Source: Heterodera schachtii
Lineage: Eukaryota; Nematoda; Chromadorea; Rhabditida; Heteroderidae
Direction of reading: 5' to 3'
Assembly (NCBI GenBank): GCA_023374025.1
Contig: SIJG01000055.1
Location: 744,001 to 808,000 of the forward strand
Length of the DNA: 64,000 nucleotides
The translations under genes were made by a program, and so were the position numbers. The notes beneath the pieces are model-generated. The model made no database searches, had not been told where the DNA came from, and worked only from the letters and a program-made list of their open reading frames with translations. Positions 1 to 11,249 of this stretch are shown here, in pieces. Each line of letters begins with the position of its first letter. The stretch's first letter is position 1.

Positions 1-272
1 TTATGGTACGAAAACGCATTTATTTTGAGCAGAATCTTTGAAGAAAAAACACGTATTGAAGAAAGTTGAACCTATTTTAATATTTTTAACATTAATAATT
101 CAATTAAAAATTATTGCTTTAAAATAATTAAATTTAAATATTTTTTTGACACTGAGACTATTTGCGGTTCGACCTAGCACCCTTTTGAACGTCGACTCCC
201 ATAATTTAGGCGAATAGACTCTAGGGAAATACGCTAAAAGATAAATTTGATTCGAATTTAATTTGCTTTGAG

Positions 273-559
273 ATGGAAATTGGAGCCGCGAATGTTCGGC
301 AACATTTCGAATTGTCTCTCAAAAGAGCGATGTGGAGGATTTTAAAAAAGAATTGGATGAAACAGTTTTTAACAATGAAGATCCGAATTGGGGTTTTGAA
401 TTCATTTCTTTTGCGGTAAGTTGGGAGCGATTCACTTAATTAATTAATTGAATTTTACTTTTAAAATGGCAAATTAAGGAATTAATGGACCCAAGCAAAG
501 GGTTGTACAACAAAGACGAGGACAAAGTCACCTTGGCCATTGATTTAGCATGTGAATAG
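273..559 (+). CDS. MATH-domain protein, last two exons (5' part outside window)
   Basis: Two exons, 273-415 and 479-559, separated by a GT-AG intron. They encode the C-terminal half of a MATH (meprin/TRAF-C homology) domain. The first exon reads from an Asp-Gly-Asn-Trp-Ser start through FRIVSQKSDVEDF to WGFEFISFA. The second reads ELMDPSKGLYNKDEDKVTLA and stops at TAG 557-559. The same exon pair, with the same splice positions, occurs in the intact BTB-BACK-MATH gene at 21.2-24.5 kb, so this is the end of a related gene. MATH domains in this architecture bind substrates for Cullin-3 ubiquitin ligases. The expected preceding exon (N-terminal half of MATH) is not in bases 1-272, so it lies upstream of the window or is lost. 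An AATAAA lies at 817-822. Confidence 0.75.
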
Positions 560-856
560 CGTAAATACTTTGAGAAGGATTGTTGAAAAGGGAAAAGAAG
601 GAAATCAGCAGGAAGAGTTTTATGGAGGACATAAAATTATCTAAAAATTATACAATTTTGGTATTTTAAAATCGTTTGATTTTATTTTCTTTTTTTGTAT
701 CTTTGGGCTTTTTCGTTTTAATTTTTTGTTTTTCTTTTCGCTTCATTTTTTGTTCTATTTACATTGAGTAAATTTTCTCATTTGGATTGGCTTGACTTGA
801 TAAATAGAGCCGAATTAATAAAAGAATATAAAAACTATTATTAATCTGAATCTCTT
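560..856. other. Gene-free AT-rich spacer
   Basis: No coding signal is seen. It contains only AT-rich sequence and a possible AATAAA (817-822) for the MATH gene that ends at 559. Confidence 0.5.
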
Positions 857-1019
857 TCAAGTACCCGTCCGAATAATACATAAAGATAGAAAATGTTTTG
901 AGAAAACCCTAAAATTTCGACAAATTTTTAAATTATGGGACCTATTTCGATTGTGGTAACAACAACAACAACTTATTTCAAACCAAAAAACAAAACAAAA
1001 ATCAAAAATTGTTTTTCTA

Positions 1020-2348
1020 AAAACATAATCTATTTGCTGGCCATCTTCCTCCTCTTCTTCCTCCTCCTCCTCTTCTTCTTCCTCTTCGTCTGCCGCGTTC
1101 CCTGGCGCCGCGTCTCCACCACCATAATCCTTTTCTTCATCTTCCTCCTCCTCCCCTTCCGCCTCATAGGAATACTCGGCGTCTCCGGGGTTGTTTTTTC
1201 CCACAGAGTAGCTGAATATGCTTAACCAAATTTATTTAAAAATTTTAAGGTGTCTTTTGATAAACAACTGAAATGAACGTGTGTTGGAGTGGACATTGTT
1301 TTTGAATTTCGTGGATTATCCCCCCTCCCCCTCGTCTGCCTGAGTGATTTTTTTTTTGCTCGGCCTGCTCTTTTTAGCAGCAATTTTGAAAAAATTTCCC
1401 ATTTCACTATTTTTTAAATTCGGTTTGAGGAGGGGGTTTTAACAAAAGTGGACAAACCCTCTGAGCTCGGCAGGTCCGGCGGTCTTTTCTCTCACCAGCA
1501 GCTCACAGAGCTGAATAGGAAGCATCATTAATTGGCATATTTTTTGGTACTCACTCGCAAAACATTCGGCCATTGGGCGTCCAACTCCTCCTCGGCAGTT
1601 CTCATGGCCCACTTCTCCAACCGCCGGACCTCCCGCCTGACAAATTCCATCTTCTCCTCCTCCCCTTCAATCTCTGCCCATCTTGTCGACGTCACGGCAA
1701 GCTTAAATTATAATTTTTTTAATTTAATTTTTGTCTTGCAGCTAAGTTAAGAAGTGTTTACTGGTCCCAACATTTTTTAACCTTTTTGTAAATGCCAAAA
1801 ACACGTTTCGAGGCGTATTTTGGAGCGCTGAATAAGAATTGGGCCTTCCTTTTTGGCCAATTCCGAACCCCGGATCCGAACATTTTTTCAAAAATTTTTG
1901 CCAAAATCCTGAAAGCGTATTTCGAAGGGTTTTCAGGGTAGCTGATCACGAATCCAGCATCATCGACCAATTCTAACCCCGAACCCGAATTCGAGCCAAA
2001 AGTCAAACAATAAAATTCCCATTAACCCAAAAATAGTTGAAATGATATTTTTGTTGAAGCAATGATGACTTTCACTAAACAAAGTTTTGAGTCGGAAGTT
2101 TAAAAAAATTTTGAGACCGAAACACATGGTTTTGCCAATTTGAACCGATCACTTTCAATTCCATTTTCAGTTACCTTGGTGGCGACGCGGCGCCAGTCCT
2201 TCTCGTCCTCTCACAGCCCTCTGACCTTCCGACCGCCTTCACCTCGGCCACTTTTACCGCCACTGCCAGCACCATAAGGCGCTTCATCTACCTCCGGGTG
2301 TACACCTGCGGACTTGGTCCACTGTGCAGGGTCCACCCTGCCTTCGCG
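1020..2348 (-). pseudogene. 3' exons of an unidentified acidic-tailed protein, with one in-frame TGA
   Basis: Four minus-strand exons join in phase: 2348-2175 (58 codons), 1701-1555 (49 codons), 1510-1458, and a last exon starting at 1211. They have good acceptors (TTTTTAG, TTTAAG, TATTCAG, TATTCAG) and GT donors, and are clearly more GC-rich than the flanks. The product contains DEKDWRRVATK, a Glu/Arg-rich helical stretch (EEEKMEFVRREVRRLEKWAM), then a tail of about 14 consecutive Glu residues. The end of the last exon is uncertain, because after the acidic run the frame stays open to 857 through sequence that does not look coding. The first exon has a TGA 13 codons before its end, so the gene may be decayed, mis-sequenced or spliced differently. 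I do not recognise the family. The 5' part is not found. Confidence 0.4.
1770..2010. repeat. Dispersed repeat fragment (GGGTTTTCAGGGT-GCTGATCACGAAT family)
   Basis: Lies in the intron between the first two exons of the acidic-tailed gene. It shares a core (ggttttc-ggg-t-gctgatcacgaat followed by ccaattctaaccccgaacccgaa) with the elements at 40,016-40,465 and 55,463-55,920. It is a degenerate copy without recognisable ends. Confidence 0.5.
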
Positions 2349-3667
2349 CTAAAAATTTTAATCTTAAATATTTTATATGAGAACAGAAAATGCATTTGAA
2401 AAATTTTTCCATTTCAAAATTATGATGAATTGCTTATTTTTCCAAAACTTTTCTAAAAAATTGTTCAAAACATTTTTTCAAATTTTTTGGGAATGAAAAC
2501 GACACGGGAGATGATGAAGTGCACCCGGACACCCCGCATTGAACAAACCTTCAAAAACTTCCGCGGACTGTTACACCAGATAATTTTCGCATGTCCCGAT
2601 TCATGGGATGCGGTGCCGGCTAGTTTTTGGCGGCCTGACTTGCGGGACGTTTTGGCAAGTTGGGCAAACTTTTTCTCCCATTATCGGAGTGCATTTTGCT
2701 GCCTTTTTTTATTTTTTTCCGTCCGGTATAATTGCCATAGTTTTGGTGAGGACGAAACTGACAAGTGAACATTCAGAGTTAAAAATCGGAAAATGCAGAA
2801 TGCACTTACCAAATTGTGCGCCCACCCTTTCCTTGCAAAAAACACACGTAGCCGGGGCCGTAACCAGGGGTATGGGCAACTGTCAGCCTTCCCCTCCCCA
2901 TCTCCATCCTCGGAAATTAGAAAATTCGGGTATTTTTTCCTGTGGAAACGGAGAATAAACTTTTTCAAGAAAAACTATAAATGTTAAATTAAAGATTTTT
3001 CCAAAATTGGTTGCGAAATGGTCTTAAATTCAAATTTATGATCCGGTGAAGCCTAACAACTTTTAGAAACAAAATGTTATTTAAATATTTTTAAACGCAT
3101 TAGCCCATTTCTTCAAAACATTAATTGAATTGGCAAGTTCGAATTGGTTTCTGCTAATTGTAAATCCCATTTATTCCCAAGCCCATTCCGCCTTGCAACA
3201 AAAAAAAATTAAGTGAATTTTTTTATTAAAGCTTTTCGCAAAAGTCTTGACATTTTTTTGCACCCAAATTATTCAAAAAAGGAGTCTTTCTTGAGCCTCC
3301 CTTCCAGAAATAATCCCATGATTAAAGCCTTGGAAAATGTACAGCCCCCGGACAACGATCTTACCCGGCAGAAGCTTTGCATTTGACCCATAAAATCATC
3401 AGCAAGCACATCGGGACACATAACCCGATTGGATTGAATTAATGTTGAGATCGGTGTTTGTTGGCGATGTGCGCGCAGCTAATTGTCTAAATGATCGGCA
3501 TCGGCAAAGCCCAAATGGTGAATGTTTGTCGCAAAAAATGGCAAAATGTTACTGGCTAAAATCCCAAATCGGCTAAACATTTTCGGTTTTGTGTGAATGA
3601 CCACACAGTTAAATCCAATTCTGCCACAAATGTGCTTGTTGGAACGGGGAAATGCAAATCAAATGAA
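2349..3667. other. Intergenic region, no gene supported
   Basis: Contains two moderately GC-rich patches (2,487-2,770 and 2,790-2,960), open on both strands, but no convincing splice-linked exons or known domain. The patches may be an unrecognised repeat or decayed exons of the gene at 1.0-2.35 kb. Confidence 0.4.
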
Positions 3668-5158
3668 ATTATAGAATCCCTTCTTTGTTGATTTGTTGTC
3701 AAAAACAAGGTCACTAATTATCCCAGTGGAATTATCCGTCCCATTTTTTTGCGAGATAAATTGCCGAACAAACGCAGAAATGCCAAAGCGAATTTTAATG
3801 GCAATAATTGTCGCATTAGCACATTGTTAATTTTAGCAATTCATTTTGGCGTTAATTAGTAATTATTTTTATACCTTCTTCTGGAGCATCTCACACAAAA
3901 GGTAAATGCTTAACCATTTCTCATTATTGTCAGTGCTTCCATTTTTCGTTTTTATTTGTGCCATTATTTTCCATGGCATTCCATTTATGTACACTTTTTC
4001 GCTGTACCGACTGCTCTCAACCTCATCTCGTGCAAATTCGGACACTTTTTCAATGTTCATTAAAAGTGTGCCCTTTTTCTGATCAGAAATCCGTCCATTA
4101 ATCGGAAATTGCATTGGAAAAAAATCCGTCTGATATCCTACGACGATTTGGAAGCGAATGGAACTGATAAACAGCGAGCAATTCTTTCTTTGACAACACA
4201 TCAGATGGAACTGTAAAATTTATTTTTTGAAAAAAGGGGGGGGGGGGGCTACCATCTTAACTATTACCGAATTCATTATTAATTATAATTGTTTTTACCA
4301 ATTTTCTCCGAAAAATCCTCTTGTGAGAAGAGCGGAAAGCGTATTTTGAACAGTGCCGGGCCAAGCATTTGACGGCGATTCTCTGCTGAGCATTCAATGC
4401 CATTTTCACAGCATTTTTCGTCGACCCAACGGAGTGCCTTTTTTTAATGAGAAATAACAAATTTTTTATTTCTTTTTTATCGTAAACCACAGCATTCCAA
4501 ATTGAAATTTCTCAACTAATTTGCAATTGGTAACCGATTTGAGCAAACGTCCGCATTTTTGTCAATGTAAGCCAAACACTGTTGGACAAAGTCCTATTAG
4601 CAAAATTATAAAAATATATAATCAAATGAGTGCTTTTTCCCACCTTCAACAGGTCATTAAAGCAGCCGATGGAAAGCGCAGCGAAGACATTGGACAGTTG
4701 GGAAATGGGAAAATCGGCGCACACTTTGAACAATCCGATGACATTGAATTTTAAGGCTAATTAAAAAAAAGAAAGAATAATTTTAATTAATTAAAATAAA
4801 TTATTCACCTGCATAAAAATAATCAAAAATATTTTAATTTTCTTTTTTCATTGTTTTTCCCTCCGCTTTTGCCATTTGCATTTTCCGTCGCTTCTTTTTG
4901 CAACATCGCCTCAAAAACATCGAAAGAATGTTACGCTGTGTGGGCACAAGCTTAAAAGTTAATCCAATTAAAAATATTTTAGTCTAATAATCACATCCAT
5001 AATTACATTGTAATTAATTGATTAATTAATGGTCACTCGCCTCTTTTTCGTCATATTTTCCAACGAAAATATGCGCATCAGCGAATTTGGCATTGCTCAA
5101 CAACAATTTCATCCGATCCGCCAAAATGTCCGCTTTTGCCGTCTTCATCTTGTTGCCA
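3668..5158 (-). pseudogene. Decayed BTB-BACK-MATH gene
   Basis: The same domain order and splice sites as the intact gene at 21.2-24.5 kb are recognisable. The BTB start exon reads from ATG near 5,156 (MKTAKADILADRMKLLL) and ends at a GAG|GCGAGT donor. The second BTB exon is near 4,960-4,850. A BTB-end/BACK-start region lies near 4,730-4,510. A perfect BACK exon lies at about 4,440-4,295 (ALRWVDEKCCENGIEC to KIRFPLFSQEDFSEKIG). The MATH N-half is at about 4,209-3,874 and the MATH C-half at about 3,830-3,668. Two breaks show it is dead or badly altered. The BTB exon needs a frameshift, with a TAA, to reach DVFEAMLQKEATENANGK. The MATH N-half shifts frame near 4,130. The C-half ends early at a TGA and lacks the final LMD exon. 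Confidence 0.65.
4237..4248. repeat. Poly-G tract
   Basis: An uninterrupted run of G in an intron-like position of the decayed BTB-BACK-MATH gene. It is one of at least ten long G or C homopolymers in the window. Confidence 0.8.
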
Positions 5159-5199
5159 TTTTCTTCTAAATGAGCATTTAAAATAAATAAATCCAAGGC

Positions 5200-5513
5200 A
5201 GAAATTAATTTAAAAAGATATTTTAAGAAATTGGATAATACAGTTACATCTCATAAGGTATTGTACGATAAATTTTCTACCGTTCCCTTTTCCGAATTCA
5301 TTTTCTGCAACGTTTCCAATTCCGTCATTCTCGCACGTCGCAATGCCTCAAATGGCGTCAAATTTTCATTTGAAAATGGTGCTAAAAACACGAACTTAAT
5401 TTATTTACTAAATCATTATACTATTTAATTTAAATTCTATTGAAATCAAATTTATTTATTACTCTGATCAGCTGTAAATTCAGCAACTGTTGAATCGTTA
5501 GAAAAAGACATTA
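5200..5513 (-). CDS. Possible two-exon small protein or 5' exons of the neighbouring MATH gene
   Basis: On the minus strand an ATG at 5,513 opens MSFSNDSTVAEFTADQ. A GT donor follows, and an acceptor near 5,384 leads to TPFSNENLTPFEALRRARM and a Leu/Glu-rich helix ending at a TGA near 5,250. The phases join (one base left over). The peptide of about 60 residues resembles nothing I can name. It could be a short gene, or leader exons of the decayed BTB-BACK-MATH gene just downstream. Confidence 0.3.
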
Positions 5514-5529
5514 ATTATTTAATTTATTG

Positions 5530-7500
5530 CTAAATTAAGAAAAATGAATAAATTTAATAAATTAAATAATAGCTACTTTTTTGCTAAACGTTTGGGACTT
5601 TTATTTAAATATTTTTTTTTATACATTTGAAAATTTTTGTCCATTTTCGGCTAAATTTTTTTGCCATTTCTAAAACTTATTTATTCTTTTAATTGCAATT
5701 TTTATAATATAAAAATTGCATTTATAATAAAAATATTTATAATTTTTAAAAATGTTTTTTTACCATTTTAATTTGAAAATATGAGTTTTTCCACAAAAAA
5801 CCAACAAAAAAAAAAATCAAAAAAGTAAGATTGGTGGCGAAGGCATAAAATAAAATAAATAACGGCAAAACGATGACCCAAAAAAAGAAACAAATTTGAA
5901 TTGGATTTATTTCTCTTTCACCCATTTTCCCATATAATTTTTATCTAAGCAAAATGATGACCCAAAAAAATAGAGATTTACTCAATAAGTGTAAAAATGT
6001 GCAAATTATAGAGAATTTCATTCTCAGTATTTTTTGATCCGACATAATTTACGAATTGTCCTTGAGCCAAAATGATTGATAAATTAATTCTTTTGCTGCC
6101 GTCATTTGGTTTTGTCTTTTTGTCCCCATTTTGTGGCACAACACGTATCGTTGCCAAACAAGTGCAACTCCAATCCGATCCTTAACAAAATAACCAATTA
6201 ACAACACCTATTAATGTATGATTTTTTTGTGAAAATAAAGTGCTGTATCCGCAGCATTCAAAATTTCATATTTTGTGCATAATGTACATTTCCCTGTTTC
6301 TCCCGACCCAAATCCGTCATAAATTTGTCCCTCTGTTCGTCCCATCCCAAGCCAATCCTATCCCTCTCATTTCCAATGTTATCGTGCCATTTCTTCCTAT
6401 TCACCTCTGTTGCATATGCCATCCATTTCTTTTATTTCTTTTGTGTTTATGCCATCATACTCCTCATCCTATCCAGTCCACCCCCATTGTGCCAGTATAT
6501 AAGTCCTCTCAATTTCCCCTGCGAAATGTCTGCGATGGGTCAGTCTGTGCTGTACCTTGCCTTTGGCAATCCTCCAATTGCACTGACCCACCCAAAATGC
6601 TCTGAGGTTGTTGTTTACCAAAACTATTCCCGGTTATTAACACATAATTTATTTTGTTAATGCTTTTCCTTAAATAAATTTATCTCTCTTAAAACGGTAA
6701 TTTGAAATGGCTTTAAGCATAAACCCGGGGACACAACATAAAGAATAATTTTCTTCTCCAAATTAAAAATATTCAACCTGTTGAAAAGAAAAGCAAAAAC
6801 ACAATTTTCTTTTAACCAAAATTTTTCAAAAAATAATAAAATTTTATAAAATTTAATTTTTTTGATTATGAGTTTATAAGCAGAAGAAAAAATTTAGACA
6901 AAACTTTTCGGCGGCGCCTATCGGCATCGCCTGCCCCCCCCCGCCCGCAAAACTCCAAATGTTTTCTTAGAAATTGGCAAATTTGAACGATTGGACAAAA
7001 TCTCTTAACAAATTATACTCATTTTTATAAACTTTTCGGCGGCGACTATCGGCACCGCCGGACCACATCTTCCCACCTCAAGTTTCGAAAAAAAAGTTTT
7101 TGAAAAACGCACAGCTAAATCCAGATTTTTGAGATTAAAATTTTGAGCCTCGGAACGATTTCCGATTTCTGAAAATTTTTGGGGCCTGGGATGCCTTATT
7201 ATAAAATGCCAATTTGGACGAACTTTTACTGGCACCAATGAATGAATTTGAATCAGATGATTAAAGTGAAAAAAAAGAAAATTTACGAGCATTTAAAAGA
7301 AAAATTGGTTTTTTCGTTAAAAAATTTTGTTGATCACTACCCGATCGGGGTCCCTGGGCCCCCGACATTTTGATAAAAAATCCTATTGATGCTTTAATGC
7401 AGGGATTGTATCCGTCCTTGGATGGCAAGGACGTCCTTAAATTGGGCCCTCTTTCTTGAAAACTGAGTAGCACATATTTTCCATAGCTATCCATTTATGA
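5530..7500. other. Intergenic region with short signal-peptide-like ORF and TATA-like motif
   Basis: Mostly AT-rich DNA. An ATG at 6,071 opens a 37-codon frame with a hydrophobic start (MIDKLILLLPSFGFVFLS). At about 6,495 a TATATAAG motif precedes short Cys-containing frames ending near 6,605-6,660. No splice links or homology support a gene, so these are only noted. Two copies of the GGCGGCGCC hairpin repeat occur at 6,911 and 7,036. Confidence 0.35.
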
Positions 7501-7960
7501 AAATGACAGATTCACTATTACGTTCACGTCCAATGATTTCTCGCGCAAATTCCGACACTTTCTCAATTTCCATCGAAAGTGTCCCCTTCGATTTACTTTG
7601 ATCCAAAATGAATTTTCCAATTTTCTTCTTTCACAGATAAATCAATGGCCAAGGTGACTTTGTCCTCCTTTTGGTTGTAAAAAACATTTCTCGGGTCCAT
7701 CAATTCCTTAATTTTATTCATATTATTTTTGAAACTCACCGCAAAGGAAATGTTTTTTTGCGAGACAATTTGAAAAATGGCCGCACGAACGAAGCAGCGC
7801 CAATTCAAATCTTGATGAGCATAATCATCGTAGTTCATTAGCATTAATGAACAGTTAATTTGTTGCACCTTTTTCAGAAGCAGTGCACAAAAGGAAATGT
7901 CCAACCATTTCTCGTTGTCAGTGCTTTCCTTTTTCTTTGTAATTTGTGCCCCCTATTGGA
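7500..7960 (-). pseudogene. Rearranged MATH-domain fragments
   Basis: On the minus strand a MATH C-half comes first: an exon ending at about 7,852 (ALLLKK), then DLNWRCFVRAAIFQIVSQKN fused directly to ISFA, then ELMDPRNVFYNQKEDKVTLA. About 25-30 residues normally found between IVSQK and the ISFA end are missing. Directly after it, from about 7,610, a MATH N-half begins (KGTLSMEIEKVSEFAREI). The order is therefore C-half then N-half, as left by a tandem duplication with deletions. No BTB or BACK exon is attached. I regard it as a relic. Confidence 0.6.
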
Positions 7961-8814
7961 AGTGAAAATCTTAATGTGTACGGTATGTCTGCTATTTTTA
8001 TTCTATTTAATTTGAATTAATAAAATAAATAAATTAAAAATTAAAAAATTAATTCCTTTTCAGACAAAAATTGAGCTGACCGAGCAGGAATGAATGTGTG
8101 AACATTTGGACGCTTTACACTTCACATCTGCGAGGCATTTTAATTTCAGTTTTTTAGGGAATATTTTTGAGAAGACAAATCGATGCATTATGTGATGGCC
8201 AAATGGGAGATGGAAAATGGGGGAAACAATTGAATTTTAATTAATTAATTTCCATTTTTAACGTCAAAACCAACGGATAAAATGGGAAATATTAATTTAA
8301 TTAAAAATTCTATCGCTAATTGTGGGTCAATAAATCAAAATCATTTTAATTTTGTCATTATTTAATGTCATTTTCTTCCTTTTGTCAAATTAATTTTCAA
8401 AAATATCTGTGTTTTTCTGCGTTGATTTACCTATTTTCTCTTCCCTTTCTCTTTTTTCACTCTTCCTCTCTTCCTTCGCTCCTTCTTCGTTTGCTGTTCT
8501 CTTTTTTTCTCACCCCTCCCATAATTTTCGGTCGTTCGTTTCTTTCTTTTGTCCATCTGCAAAATTTAAATGAACAAAATTGTGCAAAATAATTTAGCGA
8601 AAATTGTCCGGCTCTTTTTTTGCATTTTAATGGACTTTGTGCTCTCTGTTAAATCCCCAGCCCCTCCCCCTCCCCTCCCCTCTCCAATCCCTCTCTTTGT
8701 CCATTCATTGGCTCCGTCTCATTTCAAAAATATTCTTCCAAAATTTATCCCATTGAAATAAATGTGAATTTTATAATTAATTTTTTAATTTTCTCTCTTT
8801 ATCAATTCATTATA
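7960..8814. other. Intergenic region upstream of the retroelement
   Basis: AT-rich, with C/T-rich stretches (8,440-8,530 and 8,655-8,700). No gene seen. The last five bases (8,810-8,814, TTATA) are the left copy of the target-site duplication of the retroelement composite. Confidence 0.5.
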
Positions 8815-9255
8815 TGTGGGCAAAAAGCCACAAAAAATGCACTTCCCTGCAGAAGGGGAAGATGGACTCTCCCGGCAGAAGGGGGGAGTCTTTAACCAAA
8901 TGGAAAAGGAGGAGAAATTGATTCTTCTCCTTTTCCTCGATTCACCCTAAGAGAGGGTGAGTCTTGGTTTTGCTTCTATTTGTGACAGAGAAGAATTTCT
9001 TCTCTTCACAAATAAACCTTTTGATTTAAGGAGAATTCTTCTCCTTAAAAATACCGCGAAAATTGCACAAAGCCTTTCAAAAGACTTTATTACAAAAAGA
9101 CAGAGAGTGAACAGACTAAAATTAATACAGAGAAAATTAATAGAATGCTCCCGAATGGGAAAAATGAGCCCCTTTTATATCGACTAGAGGGGGCGGGGCT
9201 TAGTCATCACAAAAATGGATCTTCGATCGATTTTTTGTCGCTTTCTTTGGCGACA
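8815..9255 (-). repeat. LTR-A (3' LTR of the composite, 441 bp)
   Basis: It begins TGTGGGC and ends GGCGACA on the plus strand. It is related to LTR-B at both ends and in the CTTCC-GGCAGAAGG-GGAAG and GACTCTCCC blocks, but is 235 bp shorter and diverged inside. In the minus-strand sense it has a TATAAAAG box (plus 9,172-9,179) and an AATAAA (near 9,085). Both tips fold as hairpins: 8,815-8,832 (TGTGG..CCACA) and 9,236-9,255 (TGTCGC..GCGACA). A 15-bp stem with one G-U pair lies at 8,902-8,936. Confidence 0.85.
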
Positions 9256-9275
9256 AAGTCCCGCGCGACAACGGC

Positions 9276-11150
9276 TCAGCGGTAGAAGTGTCGGCGGCAC
9301 GGTTTTTTCGGTTCTTCCTCCGACGAGGAAGAACGCTGTTGGCGCCCTCGGCGTCTCCCCAGTGGAGTCGCGTTTCCCCCTGTCAGCACAGGGGGGATTG
9401 CCCGACGGAGGGCACAAACTTCCTCCGTCAGCGCGTCGATGGCTGACTGCAGCCCGCGGATTTCCTCTCTCAGAGGAACCACCGGGTTCTCCCGGAAGCC
9501 GCTGGTGCCCGCTTGACCATCCTTTGAGAGACGGACTAAGCCAGAGGTATCCGGGCGTGGCAGCCCGGAATACAAACTGCTCTCCTTGGTGGCTCTTTTA
9601 GCCACTTTTGGTGAAGGCTTTCGAGCGGCCAACGCTCGTCGATTGGTCGGACGACCAATTCTTTCCGCTTCCAATTCCTGAATAGGAGTGGAAGATCGGA
9701 TTTTGTTGCCTCCGCCGGAATAAAAGGGACAAATTTTTGTCCCCTTTCTGTGGCCACTCAGGCCACAGACCGAGCAATGGGGAGGCTTCCTTTCCGGAAC
9801 CTCCCTGGCCTCAGCGTCGATAAGCCCTAGGGCTTCCAAATCCTTTCCACGCCTTTTGACCCTCTTACCCACCGGTTTGGTGGCATCTTCCAGCTCGGTG
9901 TCGGCATTTTTCACCCCTCTTTGGCAAAGAGGAATTTCGTTTTCTGAGGGAGACTCAGAAATCTCTCCATCTTCCATTGATGGAGCAAAAGGGGAAGAGG
10001 AGGAGGAGGACATTTCAATTAATTTCAATTGATTCTCCTTTCCTCCAGTCAGTGCCTTAAGTACTGACTGATTTCCTCCCTCCCATTCTCGAGGGAGGGG
10101 CTTATTCAGCGCTTCCCAATGCTTTTGATGATTCATAGAGTGCACTTGCATCTCTATTAAAGGATGCTTTGCCGCAAATTGCGGAAAGGTTGAGCATTCC
10201 GAGATGTAATGCTTTGCAATTACATTTTGATGAAAAATCATCATTAAAAAAATGACAAAGATTGTCGGAATACGACTCGGACTGTGTGCCGAGATCGTAT
10301 TTGTCGGCCTTTCCTGCCGATGGTTTCCCCTTCCCCTTTCCTGAACAAAGGAAGAGGAAGGGCCTCCCTCCTGACCTCTTCGAGGCTCAAAAATGGTCCG
10401 AGAATTCTCTCTCGGACTCATTTCTCTTTGAGGGGGAGATTGACCTCCCCGTGAAGGGGAGCCGTTTGTTGGGACTCCCATGGCGCGGAGGATATTTTCC
10501 TCCTCTCCGAAGTAACAGAGGTCTACTACCTCTGTCGGGAAATAGTCCATGTGGATGTCCCCTCTGTTGGGCGAAAATCCCCCACTTTCCTGGACAAGTG
10601 GTACACGGGGATTAATGGTAATCCCCCGTCTTTCAAAATGTCTTTGAACAGACATTCCGGGGAAAATCGGTGTTCGCTCAGCCCCACTGCGTGAAAGTCC
10701 ATCAAAGTGAACTTCACGATTTGTGGCGAGGTGATTTGTTCGGAGAAAGGCCCCACTTCTCAGAAAATCTCTGAGAAGTGCTTCCGCTGATCGCCTTTCT
10801 CTTTCGAACCAATGGTTTCCCATTATTCGAGGAAACCAAGAACTCAATGGTTCTCTCCGGTCCCTCGGCCAGATTGAACGTGGTGGGTTCCACGTTCTGT
10901 CGGAGAGATCTGACATTGGGCTGTCCTCTCTTCCAGCCCAAGTCGGTGAGTCTGAACTGAGTTCAGACATATTCTCCCAATTCCTTGGGTGTTCAAGAGG
11001 AATTTCTTCCTCTGTAAGAGAAGGGTTCTCCTCCTCTCTTGGATCTCTTGGATCCAAATTTTCTTGGCCAGTTGACTCTGGGTGTCTCCCAGGTCTTGTT
11101 TCACTCGAGCGATTAGTTAAATCGCTCAAAGGTGATCTGCCGAATGGCAT
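9276..11150 (-). CDS. Retroelement accessory polyprotein: post-Env domain, membrane segment, zinc knuckle, coiled coil
   Basis: A 624-residue frame from ATG 11,150; the frame stays open upstream to about 11,246. Its start is colinear with the end of Env in the 1,847-residue frame (the SYGC motif here matches SFGC there), so this is the tail of an env polyprotein cut by the junction at 11,250. Residues about 105-212 are clearly homologous to residues about 1,685-1,797 of that frame (shared features W-x6-G-x-HW, EIHFDG/EVHFDG, GI-x3-NP, GFSP). A hydrophobic segment follows at about 292-311 (IPTIFVIFLMMIFHQNVIA). Then come an acidic/Ser-rich region, a CX2CX4HX6C zinc knuckle at about 457 (CSVCGLSGHRKGTKIC), a coiled coil at about 550-577 and an RRRGRQQRSSSS tail. 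The part after the shared domain has no counterpart in the neighbouring frame. Function unknown; the knuckle suggests nucleic-acid binding. Confidence 0.7.
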   Translation of the reverse strand: MPFGRSPLSDLTNRSSETRPGRHPESTGQENLDPRDPREEENPSLTEEEIPLEHPRNWENMSELSSDSPTWAGREDSPMSDLSDRTWNPPRSIWPRDRREPLSSWFPRIMGNHWFERERRSAEALLRDFLRSGAFLRTNHLATNREVHFDGLSRSGAERTPIFPGMSVQRHFERRGITINPRVPLVQESGGFSPNRGDIHMDYFPTEVVDLCYFGEEENILRAMGVPTNGSPSRGGQSPPQREMSPRENSRTIFEPRRGQEGGPSSSFVQERGRGNHRQERPTNTISAHSPSRIPTIFVIFLMMIFHQNVIAKHYISECSTFPQFAAKHPLIEMQVHSMNHQKHWEALNKPLPREWEGGNQSVLKALTGGKENQLKLIEMSSSSSSPFAPSMEDGEISESPSENEIPLCQRGVKNADTELEDATKPVGKRVKRRGKDLEALGLIDAEAREVPERKPPHCSVCGLSGHRKGTKICPFYSGGGNKIRSSTPIQELEAERIGRPTNRRALAARKPSPKVAKRATKESSLYSGLPRPDTSGLVRLSKDGQAGTSGFRENPVVPLREEIRGLQSAIDALTEEVCALRRAIPPVLTGGNATPLGRRRGRQQRSSSSEEEPKKPCRRHFYR

Positions 11151-11249
11151 GGTGAATGATAAATGGGAGGGCAATTCCTCCCTATTTATCGAAAAATTTT
11201 TGGAGGAGGGGCTTGGAGGTGAATCATCATCACATCCGTAGGATCATTT

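Noticed and set aside
1020..1211. Lys/Arg-rich reading of the acidic-tail exon, ending KMASK
   Set aside because: The exon phase from the preceding donor selects the Glu-rich frame; the basic frame needs a different leftover base.
2175..2348. Selenocysteine at the in-frame TGA
   Set aside because: No family or SECIS hairpin recognised; decay or error is simpler.
2487..2768. 93-codon plus-strand frame in a GC-richer patch
   Set aside because: No recognisable domain or splice context; open also on the other strand.
6240..6660. Small Cys-containing secreted peptide downstream of a TATATAAG motif
   Set aside because: Several frames are equally open, no splice-linked signal peptide and no repeat of the Cys pattern; kept only as a note.
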